A stretch of 64,000 nt of DNA from CAIYWZ01 sp964497925 (lineage in GTDB: Bacteria; Pseudomonadota; Alphaproteobacteria; CAIYWZ01). The position numbers and the translations under genes were made by a program. Each line of letters starts with the position of its first letter. Within the stretch, counting starts at the first letter, position 1. The notes below the pieces were generated by a model. It was not told where the DNA came from and did not search any database. It saw nothing but the letters and a program-made list of their open reading frames with translations. This document shows positions 8,767-18,085 of the stretch, piece by piece. The stretch lies in contig CAZCFE010000001.1 of the NCBI GenBank assembly GCA_964497925.1, forward strand, positions 79,355-143,354, read 5' to 3'.

Positions 8767-9647
8767 TAAAGTTCTTAACCTTCTTGCTATTTTCCCTCCC
8801 AATATTCAGCACATCTCATATTGATTTATTAAGAAAAGATTTTGAAAAGCTACAACAAGAAGCTATCGATAAACAAAACCTTCTTGATTCAGCAACAATA
8901 AAACTTGAAAATTTAAAATCTTTTCAAGATCATACTCAAAATCAATATCAAGACACACAAAAGAAATCTCTTGATATGCTTGCACAGCTTTATATTTTAT
9001 CCCAACTCCCCTTAGCTATTATCATGACATCTGGGGATAACTCATTAGAACACTTACTTGCTTTAACAACTTTAAAAGCAAATCTGGAATACATTCAAAC
9101 TCAAAAACTTCCTTTAAAATTATCCACATCTCAAATCCAAGAGACCCTAACTGGGGCCCATCAAGAGGTTATCGAAATTGAAAACCAAATGAATATTTTA
9201 AAGCAAAATATATTATCATTAGAACGAGAAATTAAAAAAGAAAATTCCATGTCCCAGGCACTAGATCATAATATTTCTCTAAGCCTTGAAAAAGGTGTTT
9301 TAAAACGCCCAGTTCATGGAAAAATTATCCCTTCAGACTCAAAGAAATACACAAAAGGCATCCGCTTTGAGGTAAAATCAGGTGAGGTTGTAAAATCCCC
9401 TATTGAAGGAAAGGTCATATTTTGCGGTCAATTTCAATCTTTTGGGAGTTTGCTTATCATCGAAGTTTCAACTCGCATGAATTTAGTCTTGGCTGGAATG
9501 TCTGAGATATTAGTCAATCTTAATCAAAAAATTCATCCAGGAGAAAAAGTAGGTATCATGCCAAAATCAAATCTTCCAACATTTCTTTATCTTGAAATCA
9601 GGCAGGACGGCCAAGCCACACTTCCAGACATTAAGTTTCTAGATTAA
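8763..9647 (+). CDS. envC: EnvC-like murein hydrolase activator (degenerate M23 domain)
   Basis: A 294-residue exported protein with a signal peptide (MIKFLTFLLFSLPIFS), long coiled coil (about 20-85 and 125-175), and a C-terminal LytM/M23 fold. The zinc ligands of active M23 peptidases are not kept: the HxH-type motif reads LYLEIRQDGQA, the same substitution as the YFEIRRQGQA of E. coli EnvC. It therefore probably activates amidases at the division septum rather than cutting peptidoglycan itself. Translation starts at TTG 8763, overlapping the gpmI stop by four bases; no better in-frame start was found. The gpmI-envC order is common in Proteobacteria. Confidence 0.87.
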   Translation: MIKFLTFLLFSLPIFSTSHIDLLRKDFEKLQQEAIDKQNLLDSATIKLENLKSFQDHTQNQYQDTQKKSLDMLAQLYILSQLPLAIIMTSGDNSLEHLLALTTLKANLEYIQTQKLPLKLSTSQIQETLTGAHQEVIEIENQMNILKQNILSLEREIKKENSMSQALDHNISLSLEKGVLKRPVHGKIIPSDSKKYTKGIRFEVKSGEVVKSPIEGKVIFCGQFQSFGSLLIIEVSTRMNLVLAGMSEILVNLNQKIHPGEKVGIMPKSNLPTFLYLEIRQDGQATLPDIKFLD

Positions 9648-9746
9648 ACTTCCAGCATAACCAATAAAAAAAAGTAAATAATGATTTCATATAGATATGA
9701 AGTTGATATCAAATATGAGACAAAAAAGAAGAGTTACGAAACCTCA

Positions 9747-9797
9747 ATGAGATAAAAGAGTTCTATTCTCTATATCATATCCTCTTCTATATCTCAT
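9747..9797. terminator. Possible bidirectional terminator hairpin between convergent genes
   Basis: ATGAGATA (9747-9754) and its exact reverse complement TATCTCAT (9790-9797) flank a shorter AGAG/CTCT pairing, between the 3' ends of envC (+) and the ankyrin gene (-). The stem is AT-rich and there is no long T-run, so its strength is uncertain. Bases 9648-9746 hold nothing else recognisable. Confidence 0.35.
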
Positions 9798-9812
9798 TTA
9801 TAGGAAACTTTC

Positions 9813-12581
9813 TTAACGGATGGGTGGTGAAAATCCAGAAGATGTTTTTTTATATTTACGCTGCACAAATCCCTTAATTTTTTGTGCAGCCAATTGCTTT
9901 CTTTTTTCCATTTCATCTTTAAGTATTTTTTTGATTGCAGGGTCTGTGGCACGAATTAATGCTGTACATCCGTGGTGATCTTGTAAATTCACCTGTGCAC
10001 CTTTATCGAGCAACATCTTCACAATGCCTCTGCCTATTACACAATAATTAGCTCCACTTACAGCCTTCATGAGTGCAGTTGTTTCAGAGTCATCTTGTAA
10101 ATTCACCTGGGCGCCTTTGTCTAGCAACATGCGTACGGTGGTATGTGTATTATCTACATAATGTGTTTCCTCGAGTACAACCATAAGCGCAGTTTTGCCA
10201 TAAATATCTTGTAAATTTATTCCCACGTTTTCTTCCAGTAGCTCACCAAAAACACTTCTATAGACTCCATGTCGCATTTTTTTTACTGCTTTTGCAAGCG
10301 GAGCTTTCGTTTTTTTTAAAATTGACTTAATCCAATCGTTTCTTAACTTAAGGTCTGGAACTAAAGGTGCCGTACCTAGTAATATATCAATCATGGAATC
10401 AGAATGCGGATCATCCAGAACAGCCCCATATTTTTTATATAAGAATCGCAAAATTAGTTTCTCATAAGACTCTGCAGTAAGCGTTGATTTCCAAACATTT
10501 AAAACTGGATTAATTGGATTATAGGTCTCTTTCGAGATATCTGGGTTTAAAAAAGATGATCTTTCCTTGGGATAAAAATAGCTTAAAAGAGTATTTATCG
10601 TAATGTGGTTTTTATCTACATCTTTCCTCCAATCCTGATCATTTTTCAGTAAAGAATGGAACCCAAAATGTCCATTTTGGACGTCAAACGTAAACACATC
10701 CTCCTTATTTACCTGAAAAGTGACGGGTTCGTAAACTTTACCTAGCGTTTTCTTATTCCTTGCATGCCAATCAAGCTTAAATCCATCTCTTGAGAACAGC
10801 CTACAGAGATAATCTAGTTTTTGTGTGATTTGAGCTGCGAATTGAGGCGTTTCAGGGTCGTGTGTCCATTGCTCTTGAAGATGTACGTTGCCTGTGAGTT
10901 TGCCAATTGCATTTAAAATATTTCCCCAACCAAGAGGAGATGATTTGATGTTTGTATATCTTCTATTATACGTGACATCGCTTGTGGATGCCGCTTTCTC
11001 AGATAAAACCTGTTCATGGGGTGGATAATTAAGCCCTGAAACAACACTTGACCAAGCATTTCTAGCTTCTTGCCCTCCATGCATTGATATATGAGGAAAG
11101 TTCTGATAAAACTCCCTTAAAGCCCCTGATTTTGACCAATGCTCAAGGATATGTTCTTTGTTAAAATTTCCAGCAGAAGTATGTGTGAAAAAGTTAAAGA
11201 AATTTCGCAAAGCTGTTTCCCCGCAGTCAGCATATGGGGGATCTTGTGTGAGGTTTTGCATCAAAGGAGCGTCTGCTTGACCATGATAAATCACAGCTGG
11301 ATAAGGCTGTTCATAAAGCTCATAGGCATACCCTGCAAATGCCTTTTCTTCAAATGAGGCCTTTTGGAAATGCGTTTTGATACGCTCGTAATCTTTGCGT
11401 GTGTAATTTTTAGAATGCATTGATAAAAACTTTTTCTGAATTTTTAAGGCAGCTTGTTGTTGCTCGGGGGTATACGCACTTTCTTTACTTTCAGATACCC
11501 TGCTTTGAGAAGGTGATGTCCTCATAAGCCCTGTCTCTTTCATGACATGAATCACCTGCTCTTTGCTATCAGCCACTGCCCACAAATAGCCAAGAAGGGC
11601 ATGTAGTGCGATGTGTTTTGGGTAAAGGGGGTCATTCATCCCTCCAAATGTTCCGTCTTGCTTGAGAGCGTTCCATAAAATATCACAAAAAATCTCTGAT
11701 TGGCTTATTTGATCTTTAGGTGTTGAAACATTGGGCAAAACTCCCATCATTCTTGATTTGAAATTTTCATAGGTTGATTGAATTTGATAAAACTCATGAA
11801 CCACTTTTAAAATTCCTGCAAAAACTGTTCTTTGGGGAAGAGCTTTGAGCGTATCTTCTTTTTGTTTCCGAAGTTTTGTATATTGCTTTAATTCGGGATT
11901 GGTTGTCATAAGATTTCCTATTTCCTTTTTGTTTCCTACTTTCATAAATTGCATGTAATTGGAAAAATAAGGTTTTTTTAAAAGATTGGTGTGTAGGTTG
12001 TCAAATTCAGCTTTCTTTTTTTGATATGCATACATTAAGGTAATTTCTGCGCCCATTTTTCCAACAGGATCATCTTCTCTGTCATTGGCCACAAAATTCA
12101 CGCCGTCTACACTTGGAAAAAGCCACTGAATAAGGGCGGAGATTGGGTCCAGCGGGTATTCAAATTGACGTGCAAAATTTCGTTCTTTTTCTTGATCCCG
12201 ATTTTCTAGCGAAACATTTTCAATAGATCTTATTCTAAAGACTGGATGCAGCCAAGATGGATTGTTTGGGGTAAGGCTATCGCGTGCCAAATCAGGTGCA
12301 ATGATGTCTTTTTGTTCATTGTAAGGTGTTTTATAAGCTTTTGCATAAGGTCCAAAAAAGCGAATTCTTGCAAGAGTTCCGCTTAAATCCGCCAAAGCCC
12401 CATGAATGGGAGAAAAAATATTTTCTCCATTATTCATATGTCTTGCTTCAGGTCCTTTGCACTCTTCCGCCTGTAAACAAACAGGCTTCATCATTGCATC
12501 CAGACCTTTCATCTCAACAAAAGGAACTCTTGCATGAATACTGCAACTCCATAAGCTTAGAATCAACACAATTAACCACAT
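9813..12581 (-). CDS. Large secreted ankyrin-repeat protein, possible host effector
   Basis: A 922-residue protein with a signal peptide (MWLIVLILSLWSCSIHA). Most of the length matches no family I recognise. Around residue 453 is YADCGETALRNFFNFF, a Cys-centred motif of unknown role. The C-terminal part (about 795-895) holds three ankyrin units, two with near-identical cores (VKMLLDKGAQVNLQD and VRMLLDKGAQVNLQD). Two basic amphipathic segments, AALKIQKKFL (about 377) and the C-terminal AAQKIKGFVQRKYKK, resemble calmodulin-binding IQ motifs. The start is supported by GAGGAG eight bases before the ATG. It stands alone between convergent envC and trmN6. Ankyrin repeats in a secreted protein suggest contact with a eukaryotic host; enzymatic activity is unproven. 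Confidence 0.8.
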   Translation of the reverse strand: MWLIVLILSLWSCSIHARVPFVEMKGLDAMMKPVCLQAEECKGPEARHMNNGENIFSPIHGALADLSGTLARIRFFGPYAKAYKTPYNEQKDIIAPDLARDSLTPNNPSWLHPVFRIRSIENVSLENRDQEKERNFARQFEYPLDPISALIQWLFPSVDGVNFVANDREDDPVGKMGAEITLMYAYQKKKAEFDNLHTNLLKKPYFSNYMQFMKVGNKKEIGNLMTTNPELKQYTKLRKQKEDTLKALPQRTVFAGILKVVHEFYQIQSTYENFKSRMMGVLPNVSTPKDQISQSEIFCDILWNALKQDGTFGGMNDPLYPKHIALHALLGYLWAVADSKEQVIHVMKETGLMRTSPSQSRVSESKESAYTPEQQQAALKIQKKFLSMHSKNYTRKDYERIKTHFQKASFEEKAFAGYAYELYEQPYPAVIYHGQADAPLMQNLTQDPPYADCGETALRNFFNFFTHTSAGNFNKEHILEHWSKSGALREFYQNFPHISMHGGQEARNAWSSVVSGLNYPPHEQVLSEKAASTSDVTYNRRYTNIKSSPLGWGNILNAIGKLTGNVHLQEQWTHDPETPQFAAQITQKLDYLCRLFSRDGFKLDWHARNKKTLGKVYEPVTFQVNKEDVFTFDVQNGHFGFHSLLKNDQDWRKDVDKNHITINTLLSYFYPKERSSFLNPDISKETYNPINPVLNVWKSTLTAESYEKLILRFLYKKYGAVLDDPHSDSMIDILLGTAPLVPDLKLRNDWIKSILKKTKAPLAKAVKKMRHGVYRSVFGELLEENVGINLQDIYGKTALMVVLEETHYVDNTHTTVRMLLDKGAQVNLQDDSETTALMKAVSGANYCVIGRGIVKMLLDKGAQVNLQDHHGCTALIRATDPAIKKILKDEMEKRKQLAAQKIKGFVQRKYKKTSSGFSPPIR

Positions 12582-12742
12582 TTAGATAACTCCTCTTTCC
12601 CTAACTTCATATTTCCTTAACTTCATAGCAGAAAAAGATTAACAGAGGAATAATTTTCGGAATTACCCTGAAGAGCTCTTTACGCTAGAGAATTTTATCT
12701 CATAACCACAATTTACAATATCAAGTTATGAAGTCTTTTTTG

Positions 12743-13489
12743 TTATGTAAGAGATCTGTTAAACTTCTTCCAAAATGCTATAGATCTACCACGTAAAATT
12801 TCTTCTGCTCGGTCTGTGTAATGATTATCATCTGTGTGAACAACAATTCCAGGAAAAATTCTGCTTGGTTTTTTAGAATTTTTAACAGCATTAATTACAA
12901 TTCGCTTTGCACATTTGCCATTTTTAGGCCACAAGGGAAACGTCACGATACCTCCAAAATTATTAGCCTTCAAAAGCATCATGATTTCTTCCAAAGATTC
13001 GGCTGTATGCACAATTGAAAGCCTTCCTTTATTTTTTAAATTAGATCCAGCAATGCGAATCCAATCGCCTAGTTTTAACTCACCCTCTATATTAGCTGTA
13101 CGTGCGATTTGATTGTGTGGATGCATAAAGTTTTCTGATCTATAATAGGGGGGGTTCATAATAATTGCGTCTATTTTATCCGATATTTTTGATATACAAA
13201 TTGTTTCACATGAAACATTTTCAACGTTGTTTTGAGAAATATTTTCACGCGCAAGGTCAATTAAATTATCTTGAATATCAATCCCGTGAATTTTGATTTT
13301 TGGATAAAAAAACTTCAATGCCAACATTGAGGCACCAACACCACACCCAAAATCAAGAACAGTGTCATTATCCCGAACGTCTGCAAAAAATGCCAAAAAA
13401 ATAGGGTCTATTCCTGATTTATAGCCGTCAATAGGTTGAAATAATGTAATTTTTTGTCCTAAGATATATGTTTTTTGGATATTGCCCAT
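12743..13489 (-). CDS. trmN6: TrmN6-like tRNA1(Val) (adenine37-N6)-methyltransferase
   Basis: Rossmann-fold SAM-dependent methyltransferase of the YfiC/TrmN6 family (248 residues). The family N-terminus is clear (LFQPIDGYKSGIDPIFLAFF), followed by motif I VLDFGCGVGAS and the catalytic IIMNPPYYRS, the NPPY motif of N6-adenine methylases. The C-terminal half contains the family feature RIFPGIVVHTDDNHYTDRAEEILRG. The expected role is N6-methylation of A37 in tRNA-Val, although some alphaproteobacterial members may modify other substrates. It begins six bases after the trpS stop, so murJ-trpS-trmN6 looks like one transcription unit. Confidence 0.85.
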   Translation of the reverse strand: MGNIQKTYILGQKITLFQPIDGYKSGIDPIFLAFFADVRDNDTVLDFGCGVGASMLALKFFYPKIKIHGIDIQDNLIDLARENISQNNVENVSCETICISKISDKIDAIIMNPPYYRSENFMHPHNQIARTANIEGELKLGDWIRIAGSNLKNKGRLSIVHTAESLEEIMMLLKANNFGGIVTFPLWPKNGKCAKRIVINAVKNSKKPSRIFPGIVVHTDDNHYTDRAEEILRGRSIAFWKKFNRSLT

Positions 13490-13495
13490 CGGATT

Positions 13496-14494
13496 TTAAA
13501 TCAAAAAACCAATCGTATCGTAAACTTGCGCTATTGTTGTTTTTGCAATATCTCTGGCTTTTTCAGCCCCCTTATACAAAAGCGTGTCCAGGTAAACCGT
13601 ATCATTTTGCAAGTGCATCATTTCATTTCGAATGGGATCAAGTTCACAAATAAGCAACTCAGAAAGTTCATTTTTTAACTTTGAAAATTGAGCTCCTTCA
13701 AAGTATGCGCAAGTTTTATCAAGATTTTTTCCAGAAAGTGCTGAATATAGCTCCAGAAGATTTTGGGCCTCTGGTCTTGATTCTAAATTTTCTTTTGATC
13801 CAGGAAGTAAATCCATATCTGTTTTTGCTCGCTTGACTTTATCTCGGATCATATCGGGAGTATCGTCTAAGTGAATTCGCGATTGATCAGATGGGTCAGA
13901 TTTGCTCATTTTCTTAGTCCCATCACGAAGGCTCATGATGCGAGAAACTGAATCAACAATAAAAGGTTCTGGTTGAACAAAGACCTGTTTTTGATATCGA
14001 CTGTTAAACGCTTGAGCAATATCTCTGGTAAGTTCTAAATGCTGCTTTTGATCAGCGCCCACTGGAACATGCGTGGCATTATAAAGCAGGATATCAGCTG
14101 CCATCAAAACTGGATAAGAAAGAAGCCCTAAAGATGCTTGGTCTTTTTGTTTTCCAGCCTTATCTTTAAATTGAGTCATACGATTAAGCCACCCCAAAGG
14201 AGTAGATGCACCTAAAACCCAGGCAAGCTCGGCGTGTTGAGGAACATGACTTTGAACAAAAATTGAGCATTTTTCAGGTGTCATTCCGCTGGCAATATAA
14301 GCAGCGGCAACTTTGCGTGTGCTGTTTCTAAGTTCTTGAGGGTCTTGATATATTGTGATGGCATGCAAATCAACAATGAAGAATAAACATTCATGTGAAT
14401 CTAGAAAATTTCTCCAGTTTCGAATTGCGCCTAAATAATTTCCCAAATGCAATTGCCCTGTAGGCTGAACGCCTGTAAGTATTCTTTGAGTCAT
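13496..14494 (-). CDS. trpS: Tryptophanyl-tRNA synthetase
   Basis: Class I aminoacyl-tRNA synthetase charging tRNA-Trp. The HIGH-like sequence is in GVQPTGQLHLGNYLGA at the N-terminus and the KMSKS loop is present in RDGTKKMSKSDPSDQSR; the Trp-binding region includes MAADILLYNATHVPVGADQKQH. 332 residues is the usual size. GAGG lies six bases upstream of the ATG, within the 3' end of murJ, and only one base separates the two genes. Confidence 0.97.
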   Translation of the reverse strand: MTQRILTGVQPTGQLHLGNYLGAIRNWRNFLDSHECLFFIVDLHAITIYQDPQELRNSTRKVAAAYIASGMTPEKCSIFVQSHVPQHAELAWVLGASTPLGWLNRMTQFKDKAGKQKDQASLGLLSYPVLMAADILLYNATHVPVGADQKQHLELTRDIAQAFNSRYQKQVFVQPEPFIVDSVSRIMSLRDGTKKMSKSDPSDQSRIHLDDTPDMIRDKVKRAKTDMDLLPGSKENLESRPEAQNLLELYSALSGKNLDKTCAYFEGAQFSKLKNELSELLICELDPIRNEMMHLQNDTVYLDTLLYKGAEKARDIAKTTIAQVYDTIGFLI

Positions 14495-14495
14495 A

Positions 14496-16043
14496 TTATT
14501 CCTCTTTTTTTGAATCCATCATGCTTTTCACATCCAAACATTTCATAAGCTTTGCAGGAATGATAAATGTCACAGTTGCCACTGCCATAAGAATTGCCAA
14601 AGAACCAAATTTAAGGAAAAAACCAACTTGATGAACCTGTAAAAAAGATTGAACCAGATAAACACTAATTCCCATAATTGCTGCTGAAACTAAAATTTTC
14701 GGCGTATTGCGAATTAACTGATCATCCAAAACCATCATTTTTTTTCTCTTTAAAAATGCAGCCAATAAAAGAGCATTAAACCATGAAGCTATAGATGTTC
14801 CAATCGCGATACCAACATGTTGATAGTGCTGCATTAAATGCCAATTAATGATAAAATTCACAGCCACACTAATAAGACCAATAACAACGGGGGTTGTTGT
14901 ATCTTTTCTTGCAAAAAAGCTAGAAGAAAAAACCTTCATAAGAGTATAAGCTGGCATACCAATACAAAACGCCGCCAATGTTTGAGACGTTTGAATTAAA
15001 TGTCCAGGGTGATCTATAAATTTACCATGCCCATAAATCAATGATGTGAAAGCATAAGAGCACAACATAAGAGCAACCGCAACTGGAATGCTTGCTAAAA
15101 GAACAAATTCAGTTGCGCGATTTTGAGTAAATAAAGCCTTATCGAGTTCTTCTTGACGTAATTGCTTGGTCAACATGGGCAATAAAACAATCCCCATAGC
15201 AACACCTATAATACTCAAAGGAAGCTGACTAACCCTTTCACCGTAATTAATATATGTAACACTCCCCTCGGGAAGAGTAGAGCTAAGCCAGATATCCACA
15301 ATCAAATTAATTTGAGCAACACCGGCTCCTATCATACCAGGAAGAAGTTTTTTAAAAAACTCTTTAACTTGAGGCGTTAGTTTTGGGATTCTAAGCTTAA
15401 GGGGAATTTTTGCGTGAACACAAAAGAAATATAGCCAAAAGAATTGAATTATTCCAGATCCTAAATTCCCCCAGGCAGCCAAGTGTCCGCCGGTTTGAGT
15501 CACCCCCGCTAAAAAAACATAAAAGAAAATAATCAGGATATTCCCAATGCTTTGCGCAGATGCAGGGGCTGCAAATCTATCCATAGAGTTAAGAACACCA
15601 CCAAAAATAGCAGACATCGAAATAAAAATGATATAAGGAAAAGTTATTCTTGTGAACTCAACAGCATACTGAAGTCTTTCTGGGGTTTTCAAGAACCCTG
15701 GAGCCAAAAGATTCACAAATTCTGGCGTAAAAAATTCAACTATTAACACAATTGCCGTAAGCAACAGAAACATAACCATAACAGCATGTTCAGCAAAAAC
15801 TTTGGCTTGCTGCTTTCCTCCAGTTGCAAGGGTCCCTGCAAAAATTGGAACAAAAGCAGAGTTGAAGGCCCCTTCAGCAAACAAACGCCTAAAAAGACCA
15901 GGGATTTTAATAGCGATCAAAACCGCATCTGATAAAACACCCGCACCTAAAATATTCGCTGAAACTGCATCCCTGACATGCCCTAAGACACGACTAATCA
16001 TAGTGTGTCCACCGACAGTTATCATTGATCGCATTAATGCCAT
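14496..16043 (-). CDS. murJ: Lipid II flippase MurJ (MviN)
   Basis: Polytopic MOP-superfamily membrane protein that moves lipid II across the inner membrane for peptidoglycan synthesis. About 14 hydrophobic helices are seen. The signature N-terminus ALMRSMITVGGHTMISRVLG..RD and the conserved LFRRLFAEGAFNSAFVP are present, as is the later GVAMGIVLLPMLTK. The frame is open to 16076, but ATG at 16041-16043 is preferred: AGGAG lies seven bases upstream and the protein then starts at the family's usual position (515 residues). It is first in the murJ-trpS-trmN6 run. With envC and the transglycosylase it shows that this organism keeps a peptidoglycan wall. Confidence 0.95.
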   Translation of the reverse strand: MALMRSMITVGGHTMISRVLGHVRDAVSANILGAGVLSDAVLIAIKIPGLFRRLFAEGAFNSAFVPIFAGTLATGGKQQAKVFAEHAVMVMFLLLTAIVLIVEFFTPEFVNLLAPGFLKTPERLQYAVEFTRITFPYIIFISMSAIFGGVLNSMDRFAAPASAQSIGNILIIFFYVFLAGVTQTGGHLAAWGNLGSGIIQFFWLYFFCVHAKIPLKLRIPKLTPQVKEFFKKLLPGMIGAGVAQINLIVDIWLSSTLPEGSVTYINYGERVSQLPLSIIGVAMGIVLLPMLTKQLRQEELDKALFTQNRATEFVLLASIPVAVALMLCSYAFTSLIYGHGKFIDHPGHLIQTSQTLAAFCIGMPAYTLMKVFSSSFFARKDTTTPVVIGLISVAVNFIINWHLMQHYQHVGIAIGTSIASWFNALLLAAFLKRKKMMVLDDQLIRNTPKILVSAAIMGISVYLVQSFLQVHQVGFFLKFGSLAILMAVATVTFIIPAKLMKCLDVKSMMDSKKEE

Positions 16044-16159
16044 TAAATTGCTCCTAATTTTATTCGTGTAACTCACAACAAAAGTTATCTACCATATAAC
16101 ACATTTTACAACATTTGTGTATTATTATCGTCACAAAAAAATAAAGTTTGCTTATTTTT

Positions 16160-17242
16160 TTAAGAAGAAAAACCAGATGACATTTTTTTAAAATTATCGG
16201 ACTTTTCAAAAATACGCATGCCCATTTTTCTAAAAAATCCAAATGATTTTGATTCTAAATCAAAAAGACGAATCAAACCGTGCGTTAATGTCATTGTATT
16301 CACGACATTAGGCCTTGATTTTTTCCAATAATCTTCAAGCATCAAAACTGATCCGATATCTAACCCCAAAGATAAATATTTTTTAATTACCTCCTCTAAA
16401 ACCTTAATATTTCGAACGGCCAAATTAAATCCTTGCCCAGCCACAGGATGCATCGCATGAGCTGCGTCCCCCATCAAAAGAAGACCTTGGCAATAGGGCG
16501 GAAACGTAATCTGAGCGGATAAGGGAAACCAAGCCTGATTGATAATTTCAAAATCTTGTGTGATTCCTTCTAGATGAATTCTTAAAAATGACATCAAAGA
16601 ATCATTTGTGATTTCATTTCTTAAATTTTCCTCCAGGGACCATATTAAAGAAGCTTTATTATCAGGAAGGGGAAGTAAGGCAATTGGCCCCGTTTTCAAG
16701 AAACGCTCATATGCAACACCACAAAGTCCATTTTTTAATTTTAAAGTTGCTGCAAATGCTGTTTGCTTGTAATCAATATTGATATGCTTTTGATTTACTT
16801 TAGAAGAAAAATCTGAATTCCTGCCGTCGGCAGCAAGTATTAATTTTGAAGAGATAGCTCCTTGTTCATTAAACACTTTCACACCGCTATCAGGTAATAG
16901 CTTTTTATAAATTTGTGTTTTAAGCGATTGATTAAAAACATTCATTCCAAAAAATACGTTCTCTTTTTCAAAATTCACGCAAGGACCGTGAACTCCTTCT
17001 TGCGTAATGATTTTTAAAATCCTCTCTCCTTCAATCTGATTTTCAGATCCAAGGAAATTTTGAATATATTTAAAATTATCAAATGACAATGCAATTGCCC
17101 TGTCATCTTTAAAAGATAAAATTTCATGAATTGGCTTCTTCTCCACAAGCCCAATCTTAAGGCCTAAGCCAGATAAAACAACAGCTAACAAGCTTCCAAC
17201 CAATCCGCCACCAACAACCATAATATCAAACTGTTCTCTCAC
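16160..17242 (-). CDS. UbiH/UbiF/Coq6-family FAD-dependent hydroxylase
   Basis: Flavoprotein monooxygenase expected to hydroxylate the ring of a ubiquinone precursor. Motifs: the FAD-binding VVGGGLVGSLLA at the N-terminus, the DG fingerprint LAADGRNSDFS, and the second FAD motif GDAAHAMHPVAGQGFNLA. The stretch between residue ~115 and the DG motif is shorter than in most relatives (about 360 residues against ~390-400). The frame opens at ATG 17284, but GTG 17240-17242 has GGAG seven bases upstream and gives the usual short lead into the Rossmann fold, so I prefer it. Regiospecificity (C1, C5 or C6) cannot be read from the sequence. It is divergent from the sensor-carrier module at 17315. Confidence 0.85.
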   Translation of the reverse strand: MREQFDIMVVGGGLVGSLLAVVLSGLGLKIGLVEKKPIHEILSFKDDRAIALSFDNFKYIQNFLGSENQIEGERILKIITQEGVHGPCVNFEKENVFFGMNVFNQSLKTQIYKKLLPDSGVKVFNEQGAISSKLILAADGRNSDFSSKVNQKHINIDYKQTAFAATLKLKNGLCGVAYERFLKTGPIALLPLPDNKASLIWSLEENLRNEITNDSLMSFLRIHLEGITQDFEIINQAWFPLSAQITFPPYCQGLLLMGDAAHAMHPVAGQGFNLAVRNIKVLEEVIKKYLSLGLDIGSVLMLEDYWKKSRPNVVNTMTLTHGLIRLFDLESKSFGFFRKMGMRIFEKSDNFKKMSSGFSS

Positions 17243-17314
17243 AAATAGACTCCATGTTAAGCAATTATTAATATTTTTAATCATACCCTAACTCAAGTTA
17301 AATGTGGAGATTTT

Positions 17315-18085
17315 ATGAAGCTTTCATGGAAAATTATTATATCAATGTTTTTAGTTAGCGCATTTAGCCTTACAATGCTTAGCACGCTAATGTATTATAA
17401 ATATCATTCAAACCTTCAAAATTTAGTACAAGACAGATTCACAATCACATTACTTGATATCCAAAACTCAATTAAAAGTAACTTAAAGTTAGGAACTCAA
17501 CTTTTTGAGATTGATAACATCAAAAACATCATCTCCCATTCCAAAAAAAATGATCCAGATATTCTTTCCATAGAAGTTTTTGAAATTAAAAAAGGCAGAA
17601 TAAATTCAATTCACAACACTGATACACAAACAAAAATAGACCCCCTTGAAGAAAAGGGTATTCTTCACTCACAAGAGCCAATATGGAAAATTAAACAAGA
17701 AGCAACCACATTAATTGGTGTGAACTTAAAAGATAGTATAAAAAAAGATATCGGCGGCATTGCAATCTGCTATTCAAACAAGCCCATCACTGATAATGAA
17801 AAAATTATTTTTAACAAAATTTATCAAAGACTTGCCATTATGCTTCTTGTTATGTTGGTATTTATTTGGTTCTTAGTATCTGTCTTTTTTAGAAAAACAT
17901 TCAATACGCTAAACCATATGAAAAACTTACTATCAAATAAAAAATCAGAAAAATTAAGAGGCATGGACCAAGATTTATCTCAAGAGTTTCAAGAGACAGT
18001 ATCAAAAATCCAAAAAGAAATGCAAGACCTAGAAAAAATAGAAAAATCTATAGATATGCTCACATCAATGAAAGAAAAAATATGA
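17315..18085 (+). CDS. Two-TM membrane protein with periplasmic sensor-like domain, first gene of sensor-MFS module
   Basis: A 256-residue protein with one helix near the N-terminus (about 7-27), a ~140-residue periplasmic part, a second helix (about 171-191) and a cytoplasmic coiled-coil tail (to 256). The periplasmic part contains ILSIEVFEIKKGRINSIHN, reminiscent of the strand-turn-strand of Cache/PAS-like sensors. No kinase, cyclase or methyl-accepting domain follows. The layout copies the first ~250 residues of the next protein, although I see little plain sequence identity. Its stop overlaps the next start (ATGA). I infer a sensing or accessory subunit of the downstream carrier. No named family is recognised. 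Confidence 0.7.
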   Translation: MKLSWKIIISMFLVSAFSLTMLSTLMYYKYHSNLQNLVQDRFTITLLDIQNSIKSNLKLGTQLFEIDNIKNIISHSKKNDPDILSIEVFEIKKGRINSIHNTDTQTKIDPLEEKGILHSQEPIWKIKQEATTLIGVNLKDSIKKDIGGIAICYSNKPITDNEKIIFNKIYQRLAIMLLVMLVFIWFLVSVFFRKTFNTLNHMKNLLSNKKSEKLRGMDQDLSQEFQETVSKIQKEMQDLEKIEKSIDMLTSMKEKI

